Assembly: GCF_005491205.1 (NCBI RefSeq)
Contig: NZ_CP028035.1
Coordinates: 3,658,001 to 3,722,000 of the forward strand
Direction: 5' to 3'
Length of the DNA: 64,000 bases
From: Nissabacter sp. SGAir0207
GTDB lineage: Bacteria; Pseudomonadota; Gammaproteobacteria; Enterobacterales; Enterobacteriaceae
Part shown: piece after piece, positions 38,446-48,609 of the stretch
How positions within the stretch are numbered: position 1 is the stretch's first letter
How the letters are laid out: every line of letters begins with the position of its first letter
Notes under the pieces: model-generated
The model's database searches: none
What the model was told of the DNA's origin: nothing
What the model saw: only the letters and a program-made list of their open reading frames with translations
Translations under genes and position numbers: made by a program

Positions 38446-39387
38446 ATGGTAGACAAAATTATCCGTATTGCCACCCGCCAAAGTCCCCTGGCGTTGTGGC
38501 AGGCACATTATGTTCAACACCGCCTGGAGGAGAGCCATCCGGGCCTGCGCGTTGAGCTGGTGCCTATGGTCACGCGCGGCGACATCATCCTTGATACCCC
38601 GCTGGCAAAAGTGGGCGGCAAGGGGCTGTTCGTCAAGGAGCTGGAGCTGGCGCTGCTGGAGAACCGCGCGGACATCGCCGTCCACTCCATGAAGGATGTG
38701 CCGGTGGAATTCCCCGAGGGGCTGGGGCTGGTCACCATCTGCGAGCGCGAAGATCCGCGTGATGCCTTTGTCTCGCCCAACTTTGAGAGCCTCGCCCACC
38801 TGCCGCCGGGCAGCGTGGTCGGTACTTCCAGCCTGCGCCGCCAGTGCCAACTGCGCGAGCAGCGCCCGGATCTGGTGGTGCGCGACCTGCGCGGCAACGT
38901 CGGCACCCGCCTGAGCAAGCTCGACAACGGCCAGTACGACGCCATTATTTTGGCGGTCGCCGGACTGAAACGCCTCGGCCTTGAGTCACGCATCCGTAAC
39001 CCGCTGTCGCCAGAGGAGTGCCTGCCAGCGGTTGGGCAGGGTGCGGTCGGCATTGAGTGCCGGCTGGATGACAGCGTGACGCGTGAACTGCTCGCGCCGC
39101 TGAACCACCATGAGACGGCGGTGCGCGTGCGTGCCGAACGGGCGATGAATACCCGCCTCGAGGGCGGCTGTCAGGTGCCAATCGGCAGCTACGCGGTGCT
39201 GGAGGGCGATCGCCTCTGGCTGCGGGCGCTGGTGGGCGCGCCGGATGGCAGCGTCATCGTGCGCGGTGAACGCCACGGTTCAGCCGATCAGGCGGAGCAG
39301 ATGGGCGTGGCGCTGGCCGAGGAGCTGCTGTCGCGCGGCGCGCGCGAGATCCTCGCCGAGGTCTATCAGGGAAATCCTCCCGCATGA
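38446..39387 (+). CDS. hemC: HemC, porphobilinogen deaminase
   Basis: Polymerises four porphobilinogens to hydroxymethylbilane. The 313 residues equal E. coli HemC. The dipyrromethane cofactor Cys242 is in [25 protein letters not shown] and [11 protein letters not shown] bind substrate and cofactor. I chose ATG 38446 by homology over a longer frame. It is first of hemCDXY and overlaps hemD by four bases. Confidence 0.97.
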   Translation: MVDKIIRIATRQSPLALWQAHYVQHRLEESHPGLRVELVPMVTRGDIILDTPLAKVGGKGLFVKELELALLENRADIAVHSMKDVPVEFPEGLGLVTICEREDPRDAFVSPNFESLAHLPPGSVVGTSSLRRQCQLREQRPDLVVRDLRGNVGTRLSKLDNGQYDAIILAVAGLKRLGLESRIRNPLSPEECLPAVGQGAVGIECRLDDSVTRELLAPLNHHETAVRVRAERAMNTRLEGGCQVPIGSYAVLEGDRLWLRALVGAPDGSVIVRGERHGSADQAEQMGVALAEELLSRGAREILAEVYQGNPPA

Positions 39388-40124
39388 CCATTCTGGTGAC
39401 CCGCCCTTCCCCGTCAGGCGAACAGTTGGTCAGCCGGTTGCGCCAGCTTGGGCTGGCCGCGTACCACGCGCCGCTGATTGAGTTCGCCCCGGGGAGGGAC
39501 GTGGCCACCCTGCCGGCCCGCCTGGCCGCTTGCGTGCCCGGCGATCTGGTGTTTGCCCTCTCCCAACATGCGGTGGATTACGCACACCATGCTTTGGCGG
39601 CCTGCTCGCCGCCCTGGCGCGCCGATCTCCACTACTATGCCATCGGCCGCACTACCGGGCTGAAACTGCACACCCTCAGCGGCCGCCCGGTCAGCTACCC
39701 CCCCGACAGCGAGACCAGCGAAACCCTGCTCTGCCTGCCTGACCTGCAACAGGTCAGCGGCAAGCGGGCGCTGATCCTGCGCGGCAACGGTGGCCGTGAA
39801 CTGCTGGCTGAGACGCTGGCGGCACGCGGCGCCACCATCGACTACTGCGAGTGCTACCAGCGGCGCGCCATTCACTATGACGGCAGTGAGCAGAGCGCCC
39901 ACTGGCACCGTCTCGGCGTGAACAGGCTGGTGGTCACCAGCGGTGAAATGTTACAACAGCTCTATAATTTAGTTCCTGATTACTATCGGACTTCATGGTT
40001 GCTGCGCTGCAACCTGATAGTGGTGAGTGAACGCCTGGCAACTCTGGCGCGCCAGCTTGGCTGGCAGAGCGTCGGGGTGGCCGACAATGCAGATAATGAC
40101 GCGCTGATCCGCGCGCTACGATAA
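39384..40124 (+). CDS. hemD: HemD, uroporphyrinogen-III synthase
   Basis: Cyclises hydroxymethylbilane to uroporphyrinogen III with inversion of ring D. The 246 residues match E. coli HemD in length. The family is divergent; recognisable parts are [13 protein letters not shown] at the start, [15 protein letters not shown], and the [23 protein letters not shown] segment. It overlaps hemC by four bases, so the two pathway enzymes are coupled. Confidence 0.93.
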   Translation: MTILVTRPSPSGEQLVSRLRQLGLAAYHAPLIEFAPGRDVATLPARLAACVPGDLVFALSQHAVDYAHHALAACSPPWRADLHYYAIGRTTGLKLHTLSGRPVSYPPDSETSETLLCLPDLQQVSGKRALILRGNGGRELLAETLAARGATIDYCECYQRRAIHYDGSEQSAHWHRLGVNRLVVTSGEMLQQLYNLVPDYYRTSWLLRCNLIVVSERLATLARQLGWQSVGVADNADNDALIRALR

Positions 40125-40146
40125 CCTGACTATGGGATGTGCCAAC

Positions 40147-41274
40147 ATGACGGAACAAAAAACCCCATCCGCTTCGGACGAAGAGATCACCCCAGCGGTG
40201 GAGACGCCCCTCCGGCCAGCCGTTGATTCCCGCAAAGAGAGCCGCACCGGACTGGTGCTGGGTGCTGTCGCCATTGCGCTGGCGCTGGCCCTCGGTGCCG
40301 GGCTCTACCTGCACGGGCAACAACAGGCCAAGGCGCAGTTGGCAGAAAACCAGTCGCTGCGCGCGGAAATTGCCGCGCTGCAACAGAGCCAGCAGCAGGA
40401 GAAGCAGCAGCAAGGCACCCTGTGGCAGCAGCAGGGCGAGGCGCTGAAAAACGCCGACCAGCAGCAGGCGAGCCTGAACCGCCAGCTCAATGAGTTGCAG
40501 GAGAAGGTGGCGACCATCTCCGGCAGCGATGCCAAAACCTGGCTGCTGGCGCAGGCTGACTTCCTGGTCAAACTGGCCGGCCGCAAGCTGTGGAGCGATC
40601 AGGACATCACCACTGCCGCCGCGCTGCTCAAGAGCGCCGACGCCAGTCTGGCGGACATGAACGATCCGAGCCTGCTGGAGGTGCGCCGCGCGATTACCGA
40701 GGACGTCAGCACGCTCTCCGTGGTGGCGCAGGTCGATTTCGACGGCATCATCCTGAAGGTGAACCAGCTCTCTAATCAGGTGGACAATCTGCGTCTGGCG
40801 GATGACAACACCGACGACTCGCCGATGGACGAGGACAGCGGCGAGCTTTCTGCCTCCATCGGCGAGTGGCGGCAGAATCTGGTCAAGAGCTGGCACAACT
40901 TTATGGATGACTTCATCACCATCCGCCGCCGTGACACCGCTGCCGAGCCGCTGCTGGCGCCGAATCAGGATGTCTACCTGCGTGAGAACATCCGCTCGCG
41001 CCTGCTGGTGGCCGCACAGGCGGTGCCGCGCCACCAGAATGAGGTCTACAAGCAGTCGCTGGAGACGGTCTCCGGCTGGGTACGCTCCTACTTTGACGCC
41101 AACGATCCGGCGACCAAGGCCTTCCTCGACGATCTGGACACCCTGAGCCAGCAGAGCATCTCGGTGGATGTGCCGGAGCAGCTGAAGAGCCAGCCGATGC
41201 TGGAGAAGCTGATGCAGACCCGCGTCCGTAACCTGCTGGCGCAGTCGCCGGCTGCCGCCAACCAGGAGGGCTAA
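40147..41274 (+). CDS. hemX: HemX, membrane protein of the hem operon
   Basis: A 375-residue inner-membrane protein with one N-terminal helix ([20 protein letters not shown]) followed by a Gln-rich coiled coil (about residues 65-125) and a soluble domain ([17 protein letters not shown]). Once called uroporphyrinogen methyltransferase, but no SAM motif is present and its role is unsettled. I chose ATG 40147 over one 15 bases upstream because of better ribosome-site spacing. It precedes hemY by two bases. Confidence 0.9.
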   Translation: MTEQKTPSASDEEITPAVETPLRPAVDSRKESRTGLVLGAVAIALALALGAGLYLHGQQQAKAQLAENQSLRAEIAALQQSQQQEKQQQGTLWQQQGEALKNADQQQASLNRQLNELQEKVATISGSDAKTWLLAQADFLVKLAGRKLWSDQDITTAAALLKSADASLADMNDPSLLEVRRAITEDVSTLSVVAQVDFDGIILKVNQLSNQVDNLRLADDNTDDSPMDEDSGELSASIGEWRQNLVKSWHNFMDDFITIRRRDTAAEPLLAPNQDVYLRENIRSRLLVAAQAVPRHQNEVYKQSLETVSGWVRSYFDANDPATKAFLDDLDTLSQQSISVDVPEQLKSQPMLEKLMQTRVRNLLAQSPAAANQEG

Positions 41275-41276
41275 AT

Positions 41277-42470
41277 ATGATTCGCGTGTTAGTCCTCTTC
41301 CTGCTCCTGATTGCTGGCGTGGTCGTCGGGCCAATGCTGGCCGGCCATCAGGGCTATGTCCTGATCCAGACGGACAACTATAACGTGGAGACCAGCGTCA
41401 CAGGTCTGGTGATCATGGCGATTGTGCTGTTTGTCGCCCTGTTCATCGTGGAGTGGATCCTGCGCCGCCTGTTCCGCACCGGCGCGCGTACCCGCCGCTG
41501 GTTCAGCGGCCGCAAACGCTCCAAGGCGCGCAAGCAAACCAAAGAGGCGCTGGTGAAACTGGCCGAGGGCGATCACCAGCAGGCTGAGAAGCTGCTGACC
41601 CGCCATGCCGACCACGCCGAGCAGCCGGTGGTGAACTACCTGCTGGCCGCCGAGGCCGCGCAGCAGCGCGGTGACAGCTTCCGCACCAACCAGTATCTGG
41701 AGCGTGCCGCCGAGATCGCCGATCGCGACCAGCTGCCGGTGGACATCACCCGCGTGCGTATCCAGCTGGCACAGGGCGAGATCCATGCGGCGCGTCACGG
41801 TGTGGATAATTTGGTGGGCCAGGCCCCGCGCCACCCGGAAGTCTTGCGACTGGCGGAGCAGGCTTACCTGCGTAGCGGTGCCTATGACGCCCTGCTGGAG
41901 ATCATCCCGTCGATGGCGAAAATCCATCTGTATGATGAGCCGCACTTGCAGGCGCTGCGTGAACAGGCCTATGTCGGCCTGATGAACGAGGCGATGGCCA
42001 AAGAGGGCAGCGACGGCCTGAAACGCTGGTGGAAAGATCAGAAGCGCAAAACCCGCCACGATGCCACCCTGCAGGTGGCGATGGTAGAGAACCTGATCGC
42101 CTGTGACGATCACGACATGGCGCAGGAGGTGCTGTTGGATGGCCTGAAACGCCACTTCGATGAGCGTCTGGTGCTGCTGATGCCGCGCCTGAAGTCGGGC
42201 AACCCAGAACAGCTGGAGAAAGTCCTGCGCCAGCAGATCAAGCAGAATGGCGCGACCCCGCTGCTAAGCAGCACGCTGGGCCAGTTGCTGATGAAGCATG
42301 GCGAGTGGCAGGCGGCCAGCGAGTGCTTCCGCGCGGCGTTGGCAGTGCGTCCGGATGGGCATGATTATGCCTGGCTGGCGGACACGCTGGACAAGCTGCA
42401 TAAGCCGGACGAAGCCGCGCAGCTGCGCCGTGAGGGCCTGTTGCTGACCCTGCAACGCCCGGACGTGTAA
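41277..42470 (+). CDS. hemY: HemY, TPR-containing inner-membrane protein
   Basis: A 397-residue protein with two N-terminal membrane helices (VLVLFLLLIAGVVVGPMLAG and GLVIMAIVLFVALFIVEWIL) and a cytoplasmic tail of tetratricopeptide repeats (LAEGDHQQAEKLL, KHGEWQAASECFRAAL). It is unrelated to the Bacillus protoporphyrinogen oxidase also called HemY. It is proposed to assist late haem synthesis, but biochemistry is lacking. Strong GGAGG ribosome site; last gene of hemCDXY. Confidence 0.93.
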   Translation: MIRVLVLFLLLIAGVVVGPMLAGHQGYVLIQTDNYNVETSVTGLVIMAIVLFVALFIVEWILRRLFRTGARTRRWFSGRKRSKARKQTKEALVKLAEGDHQQAEKLLTRHADHAEQPVVNYLLAAEAAQQRGDSFRTNQYLERAAEIADRDQLPVDITRVRIQLAQGEIHAARHGVDNLVGQAPRHPEVLRLAEQAYLRSGAYDALLEIIPSMAKIHLYDEPHLQALREQAYVGLMNEAMAKEGSDGLKRWWKDQKRKTRHDATLQVAMVENLIACDDHDMAQEVLLDGLKRHFDERLVLLMPRLKSGNPEQLEKVLRQQIKQNGATPLLSSTLGQLLMKHGEWQAASECFRAALAVRPDGHDYAWLADTLDKLHKPDEAAQLRREGLLLTLQRPDV

Positions 42471-42490
42471 TGCATGCCGAAAAATAGAAA

Positions 42491-42513
42491 GGCCCCCTCG
42501 GGGGCCTTTTTTT
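42491..42513 (+). terminator. Terminator of hemCDXY
   Basis: GGCCCC-CTCG-GGGGCC (42491-42506) followed by seven T. Confidence 0.94.
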
Positions 42514-42533
42514 ATACCCGCGAAATGGCAGGC

Positions 42534-42738
42534 AAAAAAAAACACCTGCCGCCGGGACAAGTGTTTAAACAAGCAAATTCAGGTCTTGGACAACAGGGGG
42601 GTACCTCACTCAACGTTATGCCCGCTTGCTGATAACCAGGTTATCGATAAGGTGGACATTAGGTACCGAAATTGGCTCTGCATCATTCAGGGTTTTATGA
42701 AGCCAAAGGCAGTCATAACAAGGGGAATGAGCATCTAC
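42534..42738 (-). ncRNA. glmZ: GlmZ small RNA
   Basis: About 205 nt transcribed towards hemY. The 5' end GTAGATGCTCATTCC, an internal GAATGATGCAGAGCC, and the block AACGTTGAGTGA, which contains the pairing region for the glmS leader, match E. coli GlmZ (207 nt) as I recall it. The 3' end is a terminator hairpin, AACACTTG with CAGGTGTT, and nine U (42534-42542). GlmZ with Hfq activates translation of glmS (glucosamine-6-phosphate synthase) and is destroyed by RapZ and RNase E unless GlmY titrates RapZ. It lies downstream of hemY, near its E. coli place. Confidence 0.92.
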
Positions 42739-42749
42739 CCCGTTAGTAT

Positions 42750-42765
42750 TGCACACACCGTGCCA
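42750..42765 (-). promoter_or_regulatory. Sigma-54 promoter of glmZ
   Basis: On the reverse strand TGGCACG-GTGT-GTGCA has the -24 GG and -12 GC of sigma-54 promoters (consensus TGGCACG-N4-TTGCW), and the -12 element lies about 12 bases before the expected GlmZ 5' end. An overlapping AATACT could act as a sigma-70 -10, as reported for this gene in some species. Confidence 0.82.
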
Positions 42766-42883
42766 GAATCTACCCACGGCCGGTATTTAAATTTATCCTT
42801 TTGTTTTAATGCGTAAAAAACTTATGTGCGGCGGCTGTAAGTGGGGCAATTTCATGCCTTAGCGTGAGATCCACTTGCCGTTT

Positions 42884-42901
42884 TGTCGTTCTCAGACGAC
42901 A
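42884..42901. promoter_or_regulatory. GlrR activator site 1 upstream of glmZ
   Basis: TGTC-N10-GACA, an exact match to the GlrR (QseF) binding motif, about 146 bases upstream of the GlmZ start, the usual distance for a sigma-54 enhancer. Confidence 0.75.
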
Positions 42902-42946
42902 GCCTGCCGTATGGCGTTAATTGTCTAAATAAATCATGAGGATAGG

Positions 42947-42964
42947 TGTCACTTTTTCACGACA
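42947..42964. promoter_or_regulatory. GlrR activator site 2 upstream of glmZ
   Basis: A second exact TGTC-N10-GACA, with its centre 63 bases from the first (six helical turns), so both would lie on the same DNA face. Confidence 0.75.
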
Positions 42965-43091
42965 GCCAGATTGCGTGCTGTAGCGGAAAAACGACAATTG
43001 AATAACGGTATGGGTGGCGGTGCCTGAACGGAAAGAGGTGTGGAGAGATAGAGGCGGGCGCTTTGCAAGAAATCCCGGACGCCAGAAAGCG

Positions 43092-43113
43092 AAAAACCCC
43101 GCAGAGCGGGGTT
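43092..43113 (-). terminator. Terminator of the tRNA operon
   Basis: AACCCCGC-AGA-GCGGGGTT with a U-run on the reverse strand, just after the proline tRNA gene. Confidence 0.93.
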
Positions 43114-43123
43114 ATTCTGAAAG

Positions 43124-43200
43124 TGGTCGGCGAGAGAGGATTCGAACCTCCGACCCACTGGTCCCAAACCAGTTGCGCTACCAAGCTGCGCTACTCGCCG
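43124..43200 (-). tRNA. proM: tRNA-Pro (anticodon TGG)
   Basis: A 77-base cloverleaf with encoded CCA: 5' CGGCGAGTAGCGCAG, anticodon loop TTTGGGA and T-loop GTTCGAATC. It is essentially identical to E. coli proM, the last of the argX-hisR-leuT-proM cluster. Confidence 0.98.
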
Positions 43201-43248
43201 ATTTTTTCTACTGCTTTAACTGCAACAACATCAAAGATGCTGTTTGTG

Positions 43249-43335
43249 TGGTGCGAAGAGAGGGACTTGAACCCTCACGTCCGTAAGGACACTAACACCT
43301 GAAGCTAGCGCGTCTACCAATTCCGCCACCTTCGC
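43249..43335 (-). tRNA. leuT: tRNA-Leu (anticodon CAG)
   Basis: An 87-base class II tRNA with a long variable arm (TGTCCTTACGGACGT), anticodon CAG within CTTCAGGTG and encoded CCA. Corresponds to leuT of the same cluster. Confidence 0.98.
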
Positions 43336-43349
43336 ATCGTCACAAAATT

Positions 43350-43426
43350 TGGGGTGGCTAATGGGACTCGAACCCACGACAACTGGAATCACAATCCAGG
43401 GCTCTACCAACTGAGCTATAGCCACC
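43350..43426 (-). tRNA. hisR: tRNA-His (anticodon GTG)
   Basis: Cloverleaf starting GGTGGCTATAGCTCAG, with the extra G at -1 (complement of 43426) facing discriminator C, the identity element of histidyl-tRNA. Anticodon GTG in ATTGTGATT; CCA encoded. Confidence 0.98.
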
Positions 43427-43501
43427 AAAGTTACTTCTACTTCACGCGGTATGTTCTTTTCTAAGAAAGAGTACCACCGCAGCTCTTGCGCACAAACTTA
43501 A

Positions 43502-43578
<77 letters not shown>

Positions 43579-43599
43579 GTAGCGCCGTTGCGGGGCGGG

Positions 43600-43628
43600 A
43601 TATTACGGCTTTAGTGCCATGCTGTCTA
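43600..43628 (-). promoter_or_regulatory. Promoter of the argX-hisR-leuT-proM operon
   Basis: Reverse-strand TAGACA (43623-43628), 17-base spacer and TAATAT (43600-43605), followed by a GC-rich discriminator CCCGCCCCGC, the hallmark of stringently controlled stable-RNA promoters. Confidence 0.85.
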
Positions 43629-43721
43629 GTGCTTTTTAGAAGAAATATTGCGTTTGCTTACGCTTTGCTCATTTCGTCCTAAAAGTGACCACTTCTCCCG
43701 CCCTGCCCCGTCACTAAGCCC

Positions 43722-45116
43722 TTATTCTACCGGGTTTTGCACCGTAGGTTTGCGTTTATGCATCCCCAGGCCCGCGTAGATCAGCGAGACACCGGCAATG
43801 AAAATGGCCCCCACCAGCAGCGAAATCCGCGTGTCTGGGTTGATTCCCATGCCTACCAGCACACAAAGCAGGAACGCGATGGTCAGGTAGTTGACGTAGG
43901 GGAACATTATCGACTTGAACGGATGGCTTTTCAGCGCCTGCTTATGCACCACGCGGAACTTAAGCTGGCTCACCAGCACCACGAACCACGGCACCATGCC
44001 CGGCAGCACGCTGGCGCTGTAGACATAGACAAACACCTTCTCCGGGTTCGGGATGATGTAGTTCAGGCAGGAGCCAGCCAGCAGGCAGAAGATGGTGACG
44101 GCAATGCCGTAGACCGGCACGCCGCCTTTGGAGACTTTTGCCAGGAACGATGGCAGTTGGCGGTTTTTTGCCAGCGCGTAGAGCATACGGCCACAGCTGT
44201 ACATGCCGCTGTTGCAGCCGGAGAGCGCCGCCGTCAGTACCACGAAGTTGATGATGCCTGCCGCGGCAGCGATGCCGATCTTGGCGAAGGTCAGCACGAA
44301 CGGGCTGCCGTGCGAGCCAATCTCATTCCACGGGTAGATGGTGATGATGACGAAGATTGCGCCCACGTAGAAGATCAGGATGCGCCACAGGATGTTGTTG
44401 ATGGCGCGCTTCAGCGTGACCTGCGGGTTCTTGGCTTCGCCAGCGGTGATGCCCACCAGCTCGACCCCTTGGTAGGAGGCCACCACGATACAGAGCGCAA
44501 ACAGGAAGCCTTTCCAGCCGCCAGCGAAGAAGCCGCCGTGGACGGTCAGGTTCTCAAAGCCCAGCGCCTGGCCGTGGTTGCCAAAGCCGAAGAAGATGAC
44601 CCCCAGCCCGGCGACAATCATCACGATGATGGTGGTGACCTTGATCAGCGCGAACCAGAACTCAAACTCGCCATACAGCTTCACCGCCGCCAGGTTGGCC
44701 AGCGCCACCAGCGCAATCGCTGCCAGTGCTGGCACCCACTGGGGCAGCTCCGGGAACCAGTACTGCACATAGACGCCCACGGCGGTGATCTCGGAGATCC
44801 CCACGGCTATCCACATGAACCAGTAGCTCCAGGCGGTCAGGTAGCCGAAGTAAGGACTGAGGTACTTATGCGCATAGACCGCAAAGGAGCCAGCCACCGG
44901 CTCCAGGTGCAGCATCTCGCCCATCGCGCGCATAATGAAAAACACAAACAGACCGGCGACGATGTAGGCCAGCAGCACTGACGGCCCTGCCCACTTCAAC
45001 GTACTGCCCGCGCCCATGAACAACCCGACACCGATGGTGCCGCCGAGCGCTATCAGCTCGATATGCCGGGCCTCCAACCCTCGCTGTAATCCTTTCTTCT
45101 CTTCGTGACTCGCCAT
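43722..45116 (-). CDS. thrP: ThrP (YifK), threonine/serine proton symporter
   Basis: APC-family amino acid permease of 464 residues with twelve helices. It matches E. coli YifK/ThrP closely ([79 protein letters not shown]). Start ATG 45116 follows AGAGGA. It sits between the tRNA cluster and wecG as in E. coli, but is separated from the wec operon by a terminator and a 294-base gap. Confidence 0.93.
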   Translation of the reverse strand: MASHEEKKGLQRGLEARHIELIALGGTIGVGLFMGAGSTLKWAGPSVLLAYIVAGLFVFFIMRAMGEMLHLEPVAGSFAVYAHKYLSPYFGYLTAWSYWFMWIAVGISEITAVGVYVQYWFPELPQWVPALAAIALVALANLAAVKLYGEFEFWFALIKVTTIIVMIVAGLGVIFFGFGNHGQALGFENLTVHGGFFAGGWKGFLFALCIVVASYQGVELVGITAGEAKNPQVTLKRAINNILWRILIFYVGAIFVIITIYPWNEIGSHGSPFVLTFAKIGIAAAAGIINFVVLTAALSGCNSGMYSCGRMLYALAKNRQLPSFLAKVSKGGVPVYGIAVTIFCLLAGSCLNYIIPNPEKVFVYVYSASVLPGMVPWFVVLVSQLKFRVVHKQALKSHPFKSIMFPYVNYLTIAFLLCVLVGMGINPDTRISLLVGAIFIAGVSLIYAGLGMHKRKPTVQNPVE

Positions 45117-45377
45117 AATTCCTCTGTTTCTCGCGTGTTGTGTATGCCTTCCAGCCCGCTGGAATGTTATTTTTTTGGTTGACTATGCCTGTGACAACGG
45201 CGGCAGGACGCCACCGGGGGTAAGCGGTCAGCAGCGGGGGATTTCCTACAGAAAGGATTCAGGCGGAAAAGCGGCCCAGCTACCGGGGGAGTTACCGGGC
45301 GCTATGGTTCCGTATTTTCCTGTCAGAAGCAAACCAGAATTTGCAAGCGTTGCGACGGGGCGACCGCTTTTTTTGCC

Positions 45378-45402
45378 AAAAACGCCCCGCGAAGCGGGGC
45401 GT
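45378..45402 (-). terminator. Terminator of the wec operon
   Basis: ACGCCCCGC-GAA-GCGGGGCGT (45382-45402) with a U-run on the reverse strand (45378-45382), eight bases after the wecG stop. The remaining gap to thrP (45117-45377) presumably holds the thrP promoter; nothing else is seen there. Confidence 0.9.
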
Positions 45403-45410
45403 CGAAAGCA

Positions 45411-46151
45411 TCAGAGTTGGTTGGTGTAGTGGTAGCGCAGGTATTTCAGCAGCTTAAGCTGGCGGCGCAGCCGGCTGGGTTGCAGCAGGAGACGGTAGAG
45501 CCACTCCAGCCCGCTGTTCTGCCAGAATTTCGGCGCACGGCGCACATGGCCGGTAAAGACGTCATAGGTGCCGCCGACGCCCATGTAGAGCGCCTGCGGA
45601 TGGAGCGCGCGGCAGTCGCGCATCAGCACCTCCTGCCGCGGCGAGCCCATCGCCACCGTGACAATCGCCGCGCCGCTGGCCTTCACCCGCTCAAACAGCG
45701 ACGTCCGCTGCTCGGGGGTGAAGTAGCCATCCTGGCTGCCGACGATGTTGACGTTCCACAGCGCGCGCAGCTTCTCCTCGGTCTGCGCCAGAATCTCTGG
45801 CTTGCCGCCAATCAGGAACACCGGCGTGCCCTCCTGCCCGGCGCGCTGCATCAGTGCCTCCCACAGATCGGCACCCGCGATGCGTGACACCTCAGCGCCG
45901 GGGTATTTGCGGCGGATGGAGCGCACGATGCTGATGCCGTCGGCGTACTTATACTCCACGCCGTTGATCAGCGCGTGCAGCGAGGCGTCGCGCTCGCTGG
46001 CCAGCACCTTTTCGGCGTTAATCGCCACCAGCGTACCGGTTTTGACCCGGCCGCCCGTGAACAGGTGATCGAGAAACTGCGCCTGATGTTTGAATCCCCA
46101 GATATCCAGGCCACGGATGCGGTACTGGGGGACAGAGCGTAATGAGTCCAT
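45411..46151 (-). CDS. wecG: WecG, UDP-ManNAcA transferase (lipid II ECA synthesis)
   Basis: Adds N-acetylmannosaminuronate to undecaprenyl-PP-GlcNAc, the second step of enterobacterial common antigen assembly. The 246 residues equal E. coli WecG; WecG/TagA/CpsF-family motifs are [27 protein letters not shown] and [12 protein letters not shown] with [17 protein letters not shown]. The longer open frame runs into wzyE; ATG 46151 fits homology. Last gene of the wec operon. Confidence 0.96.
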   Translation of the reverse strand: MDSLRSVPQYRIRGLDIWGFKHQAQFLDHLFTGGRVKTGTLVAINAEKVLASERDASLHALINGVEYKYADGISIVRSIRRKYPGAEVSRIAGADLWEALMQRAGQEGTPVFLIGGKPEILAQTEEKLRALWNVNIVGSQDGYFTPEQRTSLFERVKASGAAIVTVAMGSPRQEVLMRDCRALHPQALYMGVGGTYDVFTGHVRRAPKFWQNSGLEWLYRLLLQPSRLRRQLKLLKYLRYHYTNQL

Positions 46152-46159
46152 GAGTTTCC

Positions 46160-47527
46160 TTACAGGATGCCGTCCGCCGCAGGCGGCTCGCCGGGGGAGA
46201 TGGCCCGGCGGCCGCGCGGCCGGATCAAGCCGCTGGCGTCGAACATCCAGTACAACAGTTTCGCCGCCACCAGACAGGCGCCGAACACCAGACAGAAGAA
46301 CACCACGCGCGAGCCAAAGGCATCGACCCCTTCCCGCGCCAGCACAATCATATTGAACACCGCGCCGAAGCAAAACGCCTGCAACACCGCCGACTTATAG
46401 CGGTTGCCCTCCGCCTTGCCCTGCTCATACAGCCAGTCGAACCACTTGATGATGCCGCCGACCGCCACCGCGCCCAGCGGGATGAACCACGCGCCGCCCA
46501 TCACCACCAGCGAGCCAATCAGCGTCGGCGAAATCGCCAGCCCCGAGTGGTTGTCCAACACCTCCCAGGTGAAGTAGTTGGCGGAGTTGAGCACCTCGCT
46601 CGGCCTTCCCGGCCAGAGCCAGCTCGGGATAAAGACGTAGAAGTCACGGGCCATCGGGGCCAGCCCTTGGAAATCGATCTTATCGTAGTTCTGCAACAGC
46701 AGCGCCAGATTCTCCCACGGCGAGAAGGTGTCACGCGTCAGGTAGAGGAAGGTGTAGAACGCCTCCGCCCCACTGACGTCCAGGCTATAGCGCTTCAGCG
46801 CCAGCCAGAACATGCCGACGATGCCGAACAGGCCAGCGGCGGCCAGCATCCATAGCGTGATCCAGCCGCGCACGATGCCGATAAACAGGAACAGCGCGAA
46901 GGCGATGATGATGTTGGCGCGCGTGCCGCCGACAATCATATAGGTCAGGATGCCAAACGCCACCGTGCTCACCAGGAAGAACAGCCAGGCGCGCAGATCC
47001 TGCCGCAGAAAGTAGACCACCAGCATCGCCGGGATGAAGAAGTAGAAGAAGCGCTTGAGCGCCACCCCTGAGACTTCGCTGGAAAAGATCTGGTTGTAGG
47101 CACTGAGCTTGAACAGCAGGAAACCGTTGTGCATGAAGAACACGGTCACCGTGCCGAGGGCAATCAGCGCCAGCATCATCCAGGTAAGGTGCGCCTCCAC
47201 CCGGTTCAGGGTGAAGACCGGCCGACGCGGCGGGGCGTTGGCCGCGCGCAGCCGCGTTTTGTAGGCGACATAGTAGATGGCGTAGAAGCAGGTGGCGGAG
47301 AGCAGCGCCTGCAACAAGTAGGCTGGCGGCACCACCTCCACGTCAAAACCGAACACCAGCGCGCAGGTGAGCGGGAAGCCGAAGTAGAAGGTCAGCAGGT
47401 AGAGCAACGTGAAGAAGACGTTGAAGTTGAAGCGCACGCGGCGGAACTCGCGGTAGGCGAGCGTCAGGATAAACAGCAGCGAGGCGGCGTAGACCACCGC
47501 CAGCCCGGCGAACTCGGTCAGGCTCAT
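46160..47527 (-). CDS. wzyE: WzyE, enterobacterial common antigen polymerase
   Basis: Polytopic membrane protein that polymerises lipid-linked ECA trisaccharide repeats in the periplasm. The 455 residues include about eleven hydrophobic helices and the conserved [26 protein letters not shown] and [27 protein letters not shown] segments. ATG 47527 overlaps the wecF stop by four bases. Confidence 0.95.
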   Translation of the reverse strand: MSLTEFAGLAVVYAASLLFILTLAYREFRRVRFNFNVFFTLLYLLTFYFGFPLTCALVFGFDVEVVPPAYLLQALLSATCFYAIYYVAYKTRLRAANAPPRRPVFTLNRVEAHLTWMMLALIALGTVTVFFMHNGFLLFKLSAYNQIFSSEVSGVALKRFFYFFIPAMLVVYFLRQDLRAWLFFLVSTVAFGILTYMIVGGTRANIIIAFALFLFIGIVRGWITLWMLAAAGLFGIVGMFWLALKRYSLDVSGAEAFYTFLYLTRDTFSPWENLALLLQNYDKIDFQGLAPMARDFYVFIPSWLWPGRPSEVLNSANYFTWEVLDNHSGLAISPTLIGSLVVMGGAWFIPLGAVAVGGIIKWFDWLYEQGKAEGNRYKSAVLQAFCFGAVFNMIVLAREGVDAFGSRVVFFCLVFGACLVAAKLLYWMFDASGLIRPRGRRAISPGEPPAADGIL

Positions 47528-48609
47528 GCGGCCTCCCCGGCGGCCAGCGCCAGCGCGTGCAACCAACCATCCAGATAGTTGGGGCGGAAGAAGGCGATCT
47601 CCCGCTTGTCCACCAGCGCCAGTTGCCGTTGCGCCTCACGCACCACCGTCTCGTCGAGCGTGTCGCCGTAGAACAGCACCGGCAAATGCTGCTCCGCCAG
47701 ATCCTGCCAGAAGGGGTTCTGGCGGCTCAGCACAAAGGGAATGCCGAACTGGATCAGCAGGCAGAGCGTACCAATGCCCTGCTGGCGGTTGAAGATGAAG
47801 TAGCCAAGGTCGCACTGCCGCAGCAACTCAAGGTAGTCGGGGAAGGCCAGTTGCTCGGTCAGCAGTTGCAGATTCCCGGCCGGGAACAGCGCCTCACCAG
47901 CCGCGCGGATCTGCGCAATCCACGCCTCATTGTTGGCCGGATAGCCGAGCGGCACCACCACCCGCACATTGCCGCCAAACTGCCGGTGGATCGCCTGCAA
48001 CGCCTCAATGTGGCGGTTGGTGCGATCGCCGGAGTTGCCCAGCAGAATGGTCAGCGGGCGATCGCCGTGCGGCGGGCGCGGCGCGTCATTCAGCGCCGGG
48101 TCCATGCGGGTCGGGAAGTAGAGCAGCGAGGCCGGCACCCGTGGGTGGCGCTGGCGGAAGTGCTGGAGGTCGCCACGGGTGGCAAACACCTGCCCGATGC
48201 GCCCCTGCGCCAGCCGACGCATCAGGTAGAACAGCCGGTACTTCCAGCCTTTCGCCTCCTCATAGAGATCCCCGCCCCAGATGTGCCAGCTCACCTGCTG
48301 CGGCTGGATCTTGCGCTGGAGCAGCGCCAGCCACAGCGTGGGGTTGAACTGCCCATGCAGGAAGAAGCGGGTCTGCCGCGACTGCTGCGCCCGCGCAATC
48401 ACCGCCTGCGCCAGCGTGGCCTTGTCGGCGAAGGTCTCAATCTGCAACTCGGTAAAGGGCGCGAAGGCGGACGCATCCGCCGCCGCTACCATAAAGTGGC
48501 GGGTCTGCCCGGCTGGCGCGCGCGCCGACAGCTCATCATTGAAGAAGCGCAGTACGGTCAGGTTGTGGTGTGGGATGTCCGATCCCAGAACGTGAATAAG
48601 TGTGGTCAT
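47524..48609 (-). CDS. wecF: WecF, Fuc4NAc transferase (lipid III ECA synthesis)
   Basis: Transfers 4-acetamido-4,6-dideoxygalactose from dTDP to lipid II, finishing the ECA repeat. The 361 residues (E. coli 359) start [24 protein letters not shown] and contain [24 protein letters not shown] and [17 protein letters not shown], as in the GT56 family. Four-base overlaps with wzxE and wzyE on either side. Confidence 0.95.
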   Translation of the reverse strand: MTTLIHVLGSDIPHHNLTVLRFFNDELSARAPAGQTRHFMVAAADASAFAPFTELQIETFADKATLAQAVIARAQQSRQTRFFLHGQFNPTLWLALLQRKIQPQQVSWHIWGGDLYEEAKGWKYRLFYLMRRLAQGRIGQVFATRGDLQHFRQRHPRVPASLLYFPTRMDPALNDAPRPPHGDRPLTILLGNSGDRTNRHIEALQAIHRQFGGNVRVVVPLGYPANNEAWIAQIRAAGEALFPAGNLQLLTEQLAFPDYLELLRQCDLGYFIFNRQQGIGTLCLLIQFGIPFVLSRQNPFWQDLAEQHLPVLFYGDTLDETVVREAQRQLALVDKREIAFFRPNYLDGWLHALALAAGEAA

